From the NCBI GenBank assembly GCA_036939355.1, contig JALLAP010000963.1:1-15877 (forward strand): 15,877 bases of DNA. Direction: 5' to 3'. The notes under the pieces are model-generated. The model did no database searches. It worked only from the letters and a program-made list of their open reading frames with translations, and was not told the DNA's origin. Source of the DNA: Thalassiosira profunda. Taxonomy: Eukaryota > Bacillariophyta > Thalassiosirophyceae > Thalassiosirales > Thalassiosiraceae. Below, piece by piece: positions 8,276-15,518 of this stretch; within the stretch, counting starts at the first letter, position 1; each line of letters begins with the position of its first letter. The position numbers were made by a program, and so were the translations under genes.

Positions 8276-9559
8276 CTACCCCTCCAAGAACGGCAACACG
8301 CACGGGATGATGACACTCATATCATTGCCACAGACTCTACGACGTGCCTGCCTGGCTTCGGCGTCCTGCTCGTTGCCGTTTATATTGCTTCTCCATATGG
8401 CCAGCTCGAGCATCGTCGTCACGTCCAACAGATCATAGTAGGCGAACCAACCTCGGATGCATCGGATTTTGTTGTCGTCAGTCTGCTGCTGGCGGACGAG
8501 GATTTCGTTCACCATCGCATCGGCCTGTTCAAGCTGGCTTTGGCTCCTGTATTGCATCCACTTGGAGGCGACCAAAGTGGTACTCCGAGGTGTGGGCATT
8601 GTTGATCTCAACAGCTGGCAGATCAACTCTTCAAAGTTAATCACCAGTGCAACGGGAGGAATGTTGATGTGTGTCAAAGCGGTGCAGCCATCGAATGCAT
8701 AACCAATTTCATGGACTCCCTCACGCAGAGTCACCTCTGATAGACTGGTACAATCCTCAAACGCGGACCAATCAATCAACTTGACGGAAGAAGGAATGGT
8801 GATGCGCTCCAACGAATTGCACCCATCGAATGCTCCCTGCCCAATCGTCCGCAGTCCCTCGCGAAGCTCTGCATACCTCAGCTGATGGCAACCAACAAAT
8901 GCATAGTTTCCGACTTCCAGCGTTGTCGAGGGGATGTTGATGCGGAGCAGTGATGTGCAGCTGTGAAACGCACTCGCTCCCATTCGCTGCAACCCCTCGT
9001 CCAGCTGCACTTCTGCCAAACTGCTGCATTCATGGAAAGCTTTGTATTCGATGTCGGTGACAGATGAAGGAATGTTCATCCGAACCAAAGCGGAGCAACG
9101 ATTGAAAGCGCCTTTTGCAATGCTCTGTGTCCCCTGGCCGAGCTCCACTTCCGCCAAATTCCCACAACGTCCAAATGCCGCAACCTCGATTGTGGCGACA
9201 GATGATGGGATGACAACGCGTGTCAATGCACTGCAGCCCGTGAACGCTTCCGCTCCAATCTTTGTCAAGTTGCTCAGATCGATCTCCTCCAAACTCCTGC
9301 AATCGGCGAATGCTCCCGCCCCAATCTCGACAGCAGATGCAGTTGTCCAGATCACGTGCTCCAGCGAGCGGCAGAAGTCGAATGCACAGTCTGAGATGGT
9401 GGTCACATTGCACAGATCCACTGCCCGCAAATTTTCACAGCGCGCAAATGCCTCGACTGGAATCACTGCCACGCCCGGCGACACCCGGATCCGGCTGGCA
9501 CTTCGGTGCCATTCCTGCACCGCGCCGCCGTCGTATCCGGCCCACTCCTCTTCGTCCAT
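8276..9559 (-). CDS. LRR-C: BspA-like leucine-rich repeat (LRR_5) protein
   Basis: The chosen start (9559, MDEEEWAGYDGGAVQEWH) matches the cap of the other copies and gives 427 residues. The frame stays open for 71 more codons upstream, but that stretch is Arg/Pro-rich and unlike any copy, so it is probably leader or promoter. Twelve AFxxC repeats are collinear with LRR-A; one residue is missing in the twelfth repeat (HEIGYAF where LRR-B has HEIGDDAF). The conserved C-terminal domain is complete (VASKWMQYRS, VNEIL, WFAYYDLLDVTTMLELAIW, MSVIIPCVLPFLEG). The sequence just after the stop resembles that after LRR-A. It converges on the AIM24 gene (167-nt gap) and diverges from the plastid-type gene. 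No signal peptide is visible and the ligand is unknown. Confidence 0.9.
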   Translation of the reverse strand: MDEEEWAGYDGGAVQEWHRSASRIRVSPGVAVIPVEAFARCENLRAVDLCNVTTISDCAFDFCRSLEHVIWTTASAVEIGAGAFADCRSLEEIDLSNLTKIGAEAFTGCSALTRVVIPSSVATIEVAAFGRCGNLAEVELGQGTQSIAKGAFNRCSALVRMNIPSSVTDIEYKAFHECSSLAEVQLDEGLQRMGASAFHSCTSLLRINIPSTTLEVGNYAFVGCHQLRYAELREGLRTIGQGAFDGCNSLERITIPSSVKLIDWSAFEDCTSLSEVTLREGVHEIGYAFDGCTALTHINIPPVALVINFEELICQLLRSTMPTPRSTTLVASKWMQYRSQSQLEQADAMVNEILVRQQQTDDNKIRCIRGWFAYYDLLDVTTMLELAIWRSNINGNEQDAEARQARRRVCGNDMSVIIPCVLPFLEG

Positions 9560-9961
9560 CGTTCTCAACTTATTGTCCCTTTCCCTGACCAATCCAACCT
9601 CTCCCAGCGCGCGCACCCGCCGCCGCCAAACTGTCCTTGCCCGGCGGAGCGGGCCGGCGGGGACTGAGAGGGAGGGAGAGGGAGGGGCGGGCGGGAGTGG
9701 AAATACGGGAAGCTGCGGTGTGACGCGGCAGCTGCAGTCTCTTTTTTTCCTTTTCGAGCGAAACAACGACAATTGTTACTTAACAGCACCTTCTCTTTGG
9801 CCGGCGTCCATTCTCAACAAGCCCTGCCTTCACTTCCCGCAGGCTGGAATATCTTTGAAATCCGCCATCTGCTCGGCGTGTCAAAGGTCAAAAAGACATC
9901 TGCCAACTAACTCTGATCTCACTTTCACCTTCACCAGCCCAACGACCACCCTGAAACGACC
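9560..9961. promoter_or_regulatory. Divergent intergenic region between LRR-C and the plastid-type gene
   Basis: This 402-nt gap carries a G-rich purine stretch at about 9670-9695 on the plus strand and a T-rich tract near 9740-9752. It does not contain the TACGTA palindromes or the segment shared by LRR-B and LRR-D. The start codon of the right-hand gene sits in a strong ACCATGG-like context (GACCATGGC). Confidence 0.45.
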
Positions 9962-10436
9962 ATGGCCCGCCTAGCCGCCGCCCTCGCCATCCTCCTCGCC
10001 GCCCCCGGCGCGTCGACCTTCACCCTCAATCGCCCCGTCCGCGCCGCCACCCGCCTCGCCCTCGCGACGGAGGATACCGACTTCGACGCCCCCGTCCTCG
10101 CCAACCCGCAGACCGCCTCGGGCGCGCTGGACCACGAGATCGTCGTGGGCGACGACGAGTGCTACCTCGGCAAGTACGGCCAGTACGCCGACTGCGTCGA
10201 CTTCGGTGAGTGGACGGGGATGCATCTTCTGCCTCGGGGCATTCATTGCGCTCCATTGAATACACATGATATGTGTATCTTTTACTCATACCCATCTACA
10301 CTCAGATCCGATGCACAGCGAGGCTAAGAAGGAGATCGACGCCCAGGCGATGGGCGAACTGCCCAGCTTCGAGAAGCTCGGGGAGGAGATCACCGCCGCC
10401 TTCAACCGCTTCGGAAAGATCTTCTCCAAGAACTAG
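9962..10436 (+). CDS. Small spliced plastid-targeted protein of unknown function
   Basis: Join 9962..10205 and 10306..10436 gives 124 residues ending FSKN. Residues 1-19 form a hydrophobic signal peptide (LAAALAILLAAPGAS), followed by T-F at 19-20 and an Arg/Ala/Thr-rich stretch. This fits the AS-x-F bipartite presequence of diatom plastid proteins, where Phe follows signal-peptide cleavage. The mature part is acidic with two Cys ten residues apart (Cys67 and Cys78, DDECYLGKYGQYADCVDFDP) and a helical C-terminus (SFEKLGEEITAAFNRFGKIF). The intron interrupts the second-last conserved Asp codon of DFDP. I do not recognise a named family. The Cys pair could form a disulfide or bind a metal, but that is inference. 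The plastid location depends on the presequence reading. Confidence 0.78.
10206..10305 (+). other. Intron of the plastid-type gene
   Basis: A 100-nt GT-AG intron (GTGAGTGG to CACTCAG) in phase 1. Splicing forms the codon GAT and joins CVDF to DPMHSEAKKE; the unspliced frame drifts into unrelated sequence and stops at about 10327. Confidence 0.85.
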
Positions 10437-11136
10437 TGAAGTGTGACAATGAATGTGAGAGAAGGTGGTCATCGGATGAGGAAAAGGTTGATCGAATGCG
10501 AGAAGGATGGATCAAGAGAAAGCACAATCCTTCATCCTTATTGTTGGATAGCTGCGTAAAACGACAGCTCGGCTAGCTCAACAGCAAAAGGCAGCAGCGT
10601 CAACGAAACGATGTGCAAAGGGGCACAGAGAGGGGCTCATTTTGCATATCCCACGAGCCACGAGAGAGCACGCATCTTCGAAAGGACAGAGCTAAAGCTA
10701 AGCTGACAGATATCAATGGAATCAGCCTTGGAAGCGCGGTCGCATCGTCAATGCTCACCGCTCCTTCCCGTCGCCTAGATAATAAAGGTACTCCGTACTA
10801 TGGTAGCTATGTACGTCCTCCCACGCGCATAGCAAGCTCCTTGTGCTCTCCTCCGCGGCCCGCCCCTCCACCTCGCGGCCCGCTGGCCCGCCACGCCCCT
10901 CCTCCAAAGGATTTGTAGGAGGGGGTACATTTATTTGGCGCGACTACGTTGTGGCGTGCTCGTGTAAACGCGACGCGAAGACGAAGTGCGTCGTGCACCC
11001 CCGTACAAAATACGCGGATATCGTTCTACACGCAAGCTACGCTGGCGCCGACCATTTGTCCGGTCTGATCTGACCGCCGCCGAGTCATCTTCGTCTATGC
11101 GTGAATTATATTGTGATAGGTCCATAACCCCACAAT
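10437..11136. other. 700-nt intergenic region upstream of LRR-D
   Basis: The left part is the 3' flank of the plastid-type gene and carries a short inverted repeat, AAGGATG at 10503-10509 and CATCCTT at 10533-10539, of doubtful meaning. The right part from about 10850 is the inverted homologue of the LRR-B upstream DNA. A GTAC-rich patch lies at about 10791-10816. Frames of up to ~100 codons occur, but none has family features. Confidence 0.5.
10850..11130 (+). repeat. Duplicated upstream segment shared with LRR-B (copy 2)
   Basis: This is the LRR-D promoter side of the inverted duplication described at 6071-6335. It includes GCCCCTCCTCCAAAGGATTTG within 10895-10920, the GTGCACCCCC block near 11000, and the dyad-symmetric GGTCTGATCTGACC at 11062-11075, which lies about 62 nt before the LRR-D start codon. 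Confidence 0.8.
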
Positions 11137-12420
11137 ATGGATGATGAGGTGATCGACTACGACGGCGGTGCGGTGCAGGAATGGCATCGAAATGCCAGCC
11201 GGATCCGGGTGACACCAAACGTCGCTGTGATTCCAGAATTTGCCTTTGAGCTCTGTGATGATTTGAGGGCGATAGATCTCAACAATGTCACCACCATCTC
11301 GAATGGTGCATTCAGTCGTTGCCGCTCGTTGGAGCGCGTCACATGGACCACCGACACTGAGATTGAGATCGGTGAATGGGCATTTTACGACTGCGCGAGT
11401 TTGGAGGAGATTGATCTGAGCAATGTGACTAAGATTGGAGCGGGGGCATTCCAAACTTGCAATGCACTGACGTATGTACGCATTCCATCATCTGTCGCTA
11501 AAGTTGAGGCTAGTGCATTTTATTGTTGCAAGAATTTGGTGGGAGTGAATCTCTGCGAGGGGATACAGTGCATTGGCAGGACAGCATTCTTGGGTTGCAC
11601 TGCCTTGGCTCGAATCGCTGTCCCACCATCGGTCACCGACGTTGGAAGTGATGCATTTCGTGGATGCAACAGTTTGGTAGAAGTGGAGCTGAATGAGGGG
11701 CTGCCGCACATTGGAGACGGGGCGTTCATGAATTGCACATCGCTGCTCCGCATCAGCATTCCCTCGACCACGTTGAAAGTCAGAGACCATGCATTCACAG
11801 AATGCTATAGGTTGAGGGATGTAGAGCTTCAGGAAGGACTGAAGATGATTGGGGAGTTAGCGTTCCGGGATTGCCATTCGCTTGAGGGCATTGTCGTCCC
11901 ATCATCCATCAAGTCAGTTCGTGAACGCGCATTTCAGAATTGCGCCACTTTGTCAGATGTGACTCTGCGCGAGGGACTCCTGCTCATTTATGATGGTGCA
12001 TTCCGCGGCTGCACCTCTCTGGAACATATCAACATTCCACCAGCGGCATTTGTGATTGATTTGCGGGCTGGCAGCTGCCAGTTGTTGAGAGCAACAATGC
12101 CTGTCCCTGAGGAGAGGAAGATGGTCGTCTCAAGGTGGATGCAGTACAGGAGCCCAAACCAGCTGGAGCAGGCCGAGGCAAAAGTGAATGAAATCCTAGC
12201 ACGTCGTCGGCAGACAGAGGGGCAGAAATTCGCAATGATCCGAGAGTGGTTCGCCTACTGCAATCAACTGGACGTGACGACGATGCTCGAGCTGGCCATT
12301 TGGAGGTGCAACAACAATGGCAACGAGCGGGATGTCAGTGCTAGGCAGGCAAGCCGCATACGATGTGGGAGCGATATGAACGTCATCATCCCGGGCGTGT
12401 TGAAATACTTGGAGGGGTAG
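11137..12420 (+). CDS. LRR-D: BspA-like leucine-rich repeat (LRR_5) protein
   Basis: An intact, intronless frame of 427 residues starts MDDEVIDYDGGAVQEWHR, aligning with the family cap. Twelve AFxxC repeats are collinear with LRR-A and LRR-C, including the copy-specific IPSTT repeat near residue 210 and the LQEGL repeat after it. The C-terminal domain is complete (VVSRWMQYRS, AKVNEILARRRQTEGQK, WFAY, LDVTTMLELAIW, MNVIIPGVLKYLEG). The KYLEG ending and the upstream DNA are shared with LRR-B, so LRR-D is probably its closest relative here and the functional member of the pair. An AATAAA lies at 12458-12463, only 38 nt past the stop. It converges on the DXO-like gene with a 53-nt gap. No targeting signal is visible. 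Confidence 0.92.
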   Translation: MDDEVIDYDGGAVQEWHRNASRIRVTPNVAVIPEFAFELCDDLRAIDLNNVTTISNGAFSRCRSLERVTWTTDTEIEIGEWAFYDCASLEEIDLSNVTKIGAGAFQTCNALTYVRIPSSVAKVEASAFYCCKNLVGVNLCEGIQCIGRTAFLGCTALARIAVPPSVTDVGSDAFRGCNSLVEVELNEGLPHIGDGAFMNCTSLLRISIPSTTLKVRDHAFTECYRLRDVELQEGLKMIGELAFRDCHSLEGIVVPSSIKSVRERAFQNCATLSDVTLREGLLLIYDGAFRGCTSLEHINIPPAAFVIDLRAGSCQLLRATMPVPEERKMVVSRWMQYRSPNQLEQAEAKVNEILARRRQTEGQKFAMIREWFAYCNQLDVTTMLELAIWRCNNNGNERDVSARQASRIRCGSDMNVIIPGVLKYLEG

Positions 12421-12457
12421 GCGAAGTATTTGCTGTCATGCGAATCCTTTCTGTGCA

Positions 12458-12463
12458 AATAAA
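12458..12463 (+). terminator. Likely polyadenylation signal of LRR-D
   Basis: The only canonical AATAAA after the LRR-D stop lies 38 nt downstream and just 11 nt before the end of the oppositely oriented DXO-like coding region. The LRR-D transcript therefore probably overlaps the 3' end of its neighbour. Confidence 0.5.
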
Positions 12464-12473
12464 CCCAACCCTT

Positions 12474-13730
12474 TCAGCCAATGAGCCGTGCTACGACCTC
12501 TCGCGGCGGAAACGGATGGGCGTCCGCGTCCTCCACGCCCTCCAGCCGCAACCTCCCATCCTCCGCAAACCTCAATTCGCACACGCCCTCGTCCTGGATC
12601 TGCACTTGCATAGCCTCCATCGCCTCCACAATGTTCCGCTCCAGCGTCGTTGCATCCGCCCGCTCGAAGGCCAGCGCGGCCACCTCCGACAGGCTCAACA
12701 TTTCCACGGACGTTAGCACCTTTTGCTTTGCAGTGCCCCTTCCACCGCCCAGAGCGTACCCCCGCCTCCGAATCTTGGGCGCCACCGCCTCGGTGCGGGT
12801 GCCCTTGCACAGCGTCGAGCTACCGTTGCTCACCATTTGCAACAACACGCTCGTGGTCCACGTGGCCGGGGAGACCTTGACTTCCACCGGCATTCCCTCC
12901 CCATCCAGGGCGTCCACCTCAGCGCGGAAGAGGACGGTGCGATTCCCCACCTTCATCGTGTGCAGATGCTCCACCGTTCGCATGCTCGAGGCATCGCTCA
13001 TGTCGCCCCCGGTGACGAGCCGCTCGAACTGAAAGCCAATGTTGGTCGGGGGTTCCTTTTGCTGTCGCGTGCGGTTAGATACGAAGATGCAGTTGGTCCC
13101 GGGCACTCGGCAGGCAAGGTATCGCCCCGCAGTTGTCCCTCTCTTCTCACCCCTGCTGGCCAAAAAGTGGAGGGTGGACCCGCCAAAGCTGAAGTCCACC
13201 TGTTGCAAATTGACTCCCCGCATCGCTGCAATCGCGAGGGAAGCCACCCCGATCTCGCCAAAGGGGAACCGGCTGTCGATTGATTTTGCAATTGCACTGC
13301 CGTTGAACTGCTCTCGCCCCAGAAACGGTTTTGGCAATTGCTGTCGTATCCCCTCCAAGGGGAGCAATCGGTCCGGCCTCCCATCAACGTCGGCGTATTT
13401 CAATATCTCGTCAGCTGACGTGATGTTGGACATCGGGGAGTAGATTGGCTCGTTTGTGGGCGACAATGCGCCCGAGGGATCCCATGCGAAATATCCGAGG
13501 TCAGCGAGGGGCTGAAATATCGACAGCCCCGCCCGTTGCAATTCCCCGGCGAAGGAGGAGGTGGCTCCATCGTGGGCGTCGTTTGATTTCACGGGCGGAG
13601 AATCGGCCGAGTCGACGCTACCGTCCGCCTTTCGCTTGAGATTGCTGCTGCGGCCATTTTCATCGATGCCGGGAGAACCACCGCCGCCGCTCTTCATGCT
13701 GCCAGTGGATGCGATGCCTGCGCCATTCAC
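12474..13730 (-). CDS. DXO/RAI1-like RNA 5'-end decapping nuclease
   Basis: The intact frame encodes 418 residues. The first ~60 are low-complexity with LKRKAD, a possible nuclear signal. The region LGYFAWD...IYSPM resembles the N-terminal entry to the DXO/Rai1 fold. Motif II GFQFE is at 232-236, motif III EVD at 271-273 and motif IV EVK at 283-285; these are the acidic and Lys residues that bind the catalytic metals in DXO/Rai1. Family members remove incomplete or non-canonical caps (and NAD caps) and often digest RNA 5' to 3'. The motif I Arg expected in a WRG-like context seems to be replaced by Gly (DFSFGGSTLHF, near residue 183), which may alter activity. A Gly/Arg-rich insertion (about 322-333) lies near the C-terminus. 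It diverges from LRR-E over 283 nt and converges on LRR-D. Confidence 0.8.
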   Translation of the reverse strand: MNGAGIASTGSMKSGGGGSPGIDENGRSSNLKRKADGSVDSADSPPVKSNDAHDGATSSFAGELQRAGLSIFQPLADLGYFAWDPSGALSPTNEPIYSPMSNITSADEILKYADVDGRPDRLLPLEGIRQQLPKPFLGREQFNGSAIAKSIDSRFPFGEIGVASLAIAAMRGVNLQQVDFSFGGSTLHFLASRGEKRGTTAGRYLACRVPGTNCIFVSNRTRQQKEPPTNIGFQFERLVTGGDMSDASSMRTVEHLHTMKVGNRTVLFRAEVDALDGEGMPVEVKVSPATWTTSVLLQMVSNGSSTLCKGTRTEAVAPKIRRRGYALGGGRGTAKQKVLTSVEMLSLSEVAALAFERADATTLERNIVEAMEAMQVQIQDEGVCELRFAEDGRLRLEGVEDADAHPFPPREVVARLIG

Positions 13731-14013
13731 CTCCCCGGCGGCGGGCCGCTACCCCGCTTCCGCTGACAGCTTCCACTTTGCTCCCCGCTTGTACTACGTA
13801 TAACATAGTAATACGTACTTACCCCGCCGCCCCTCCAGCGCCTGGCGCCCCCGCTGCGCCCCCGCGCCCCCACTACCACACAGCAAGCCCCTCCTCTCCA
13901 GGATCCGTAGGCCGGGCTGTCAATTGGACGCGAGATCGGGGCGGCGAGCGCAAGCGGGCGCTCGGGCTAGATACAGATACAGATACGTGCGCCCATCCTA
14001 AAATTGCAATTGT
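13731..14013. promoter_or_regulatory. Divergent promoter region of the DXO-like gene and LRR-E
   Basis: Two TACGTA palindromes at 13795-13800 and 13812-13817 lie 65 and 82 nt upstream of the DXO-like start, almost the same placement as in the AIM24 promoter. Further right, 13887-13911 matches a box upstream of LRR-B and LRR-D, and three AGATAC copies occur at 13969-13986. Confidence 0.55.
13969..13986. repeat. Three tandem AGATAC hexamers
   Basis: Three perfect copies of AGATAC lie about 28-45 nt before the LRR-E start codon, in what should be the 5' leader or core promoter. Confidence 0.9.
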
Positions 14014-15312
14014 ATGATGGATGAAGAGGAAGAGGAGTGGGTCGGATACGACGGCGGCACGGTTCAGGAATGGCACCGAAGTGCCAGCCGGATCCGGGTG
14101 GCGTCGGGCGTGACAGTGATTCCGGGGGAGGCCTTTGTGCACTGTGGCAATTTGAGGACAGTAGACCTGAGCAATGTCACCACCATCTCGGATCGGGCAT
14201 TTTATAATCTGCGCTCGCTGGAGAGTGTTGTTTGGACCACAGCCTCTACGGTCGAGATCGGCGAGGAGACATTTGGTTATTGCGGGAGGTTGGAGGATAT
14301 TGATCTGAGCAACGTATCAAAGATTGGACAGTACGCATTCTTGGAGTGCAGCGCGCTTCGGCGCGTAACCATCCCACCTTCTGTCACAACAATCGAGGAT
14401 TTTGCATTTGCACGTTGCGATAATTTGGTGGAAGTGAATCTCGGTGATGGGATACAGCGCATTTGCAAAGGAGCATTCAAGGGCTGCAAAGCTTTGGTCC
14501 GGATCAACATTCCAGCTTCTGTCACAGAAATTGGAACTGTCGCATTTTCCGCCTGCAAAAATTTGGTAAAGGTGGAGTTAAATGAGGGGCTACAGCAGCT
14601 CGGACGGAGTGCGTTCTCAAATTGCACATCGCTGCAAAGCATCAGAACCCCCCAGGCTCTCTTGAACGTCGGACCCCAGGTATTTTATGGTTGCCATCAG
14701 TTGAGGCACGTCGAGCTTCAGGAGGGGCTGCAGATGATTGGGAATTCGGCATCCTTTGATTGCCGTTCGCTGGAGCGCATCGCTATCCCCTCGTCTGTTA
14801 CAGACATCGAGAGACGGGCATTCCAGAATTGCGGTAGTCTCGCAGAGGTAACTCTGTGCGAGGGGGTCCATTTTATTGGCACTGAAGCATTTGACGGCTG
14901 CACCTCTCTGGATCATATCACTATTCCTCCAATTGCATTGGTGGTTGATATTACACGCCGCAGCTGCCAGATGTTGAGAGGACCATCAATGCCTATCATC
15001 CGGGGGAGAAAGATTGTTGTCTCCAAGTGGATGCAATACAGGAGCACAGATCAACTAGAAGAAGCCGAAGCAAAGATCAACGAAATCCTAGGTCGCCCTT
15101 ACCAGCCGGAGGGACAGAGGACTACACTAATCCGAGAGTGGTTCGTCTACTACGACCTTTTGGATGTGACGACAGTGCTCGAGCTGGCCATTTGGAGGTG
15201 CAGCATGAATGGCAACGGGCACGACGCGGAGGCCAGGCAGGCAAGCCGCAGAAACTGCGGAAGTGATATGAATGTTATCATCCCGTGCGTCTTGCCGTTT
15301 TTGGAGGGGTAG
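14014..15312 (+). CDS. LRR-E: divergent BspA-like leucine-rich repeat (LRR_5) protein
   Basis: An intact frame of 432 residues starts MMDEEEEEWVGYDGG; the second Met (14017) is an equally possible start. Twelve repeats align with the other copies, but several have lost consensus: repeat 2 ends YNL instead of xxC, repeat 3 reads ETF, repeat 9 QVF and repeat 10 SASF, and the IPSTT repeat reads RTPQALL. The C-terminal domain is well kept (VVSKWMQYRS, AKINEILGR, WFVYYDLLDVTTVLELAIW, MNVIIPCVLPFLEG), with a one- or two-residue insertion at RGPSMPIIRG. The concentration of changes in the repeat surface while the C-terminal domain stays constant suggests the repeats carry specificity. It diverges from the DXO-like gene and converges on the Thr/Ala-rich gene. 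Confidence 0.9.
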   Translation: MMDEEEEEWVGYDGGTVQEWHRSASRIRVASGVTVIPGEAFVHCGNLRTVDLSNVTTISDRAFYNLRSLESVVWTTASTVEIGEETFGYCGRLEDIDLSNVSKIGQYAFLECSALRRVTIPPSVTTIEDFAFARCDNLVEVNLGDGIQRICKGAFKGCKALVRINIPASVTEIGTVAFSACKNLVKVELNEGLQQLGRSAFSNCTSLQSIRTPQALLNVGPQVFYGCHQLRHVELQEGLQMIGNSASFDCRSLERIAIPSSVTDIERRAFQNCGSLAEVTLCEGVHFIGTEAFDGCTSLDHITIPPIALVVDITRRSCQMLRGPSMPIIRGRKIVVSKWMQYRSTDQLEEAEAKINEILGRPYQPEGQRTTLIREWFVYYDLLDVTTVLELAIWRCSMNGNGHDAEARQASRRNCGSDMNVIIPCVLPFLEG

Positions 15313-15518
15313 GGCTATTCTTCTCTTTGCGGGGTAAAGTACAAACATCGTCTTCTATTGGTTGGCACTACAACTCAGGGCTCAGCCGTGTACGCCTTAG
15401 GCACTTGAATGTAGTGAAATCCAAATCCAACTCCTTCTCTCGGTCCTTCTTCGCCGCTCACACTACCCCCAGCGCCTGCCTCCACACACACTCTCCCTTC
15501 CAAAACCAATCGACAAAT

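Noticed and set aside
9560..9772. 71-residue N-terminal extension of LRR-C
   Set aside because: The frame is open, but the extension is Arg/Pro-rich and absent from all four sibling proteins, which start at the equivalent of 9559.
9042..9974. 310-codon plus-strand frame opposite LRR-C
   Set aside because: It is the complement of the conserved LRR-C coding region, then runs through the promoter into the next gene's start in another frame. It has no domain features, and similar antisense frames occur opposite the other LRR copies because of their shared base composition.
10503..10539. AAGGATG/CATCCTT inverted repeat as an RNA gene or terminator
   Set aside because: The stem is only 7 bp with a 23-nt loop and no supporting features; eukaryotic genes do not need such terminators.
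10613..10918. 101-codon frame between the plastid-type gene and LRR-D
   Set aside because: It has no homologous features, ends inside the duplicated promoter segment and has composition typical of this intergenic DNA.
12723..13283. 186-codon plus-strand frame opposite the DXO-like gene
   Set aside because: The minus strand encodes all DXO/Rai1 catalytic motifs in an intact frame; the plus-strand frame has no recognisable features.
283..15312. LRR copies as a mobile element or bacterial transfer
   Set aside because: No transposase, terminal inverted repeats or target-site duplications were seen around any copy, and base composition and codon style match the neighbours.
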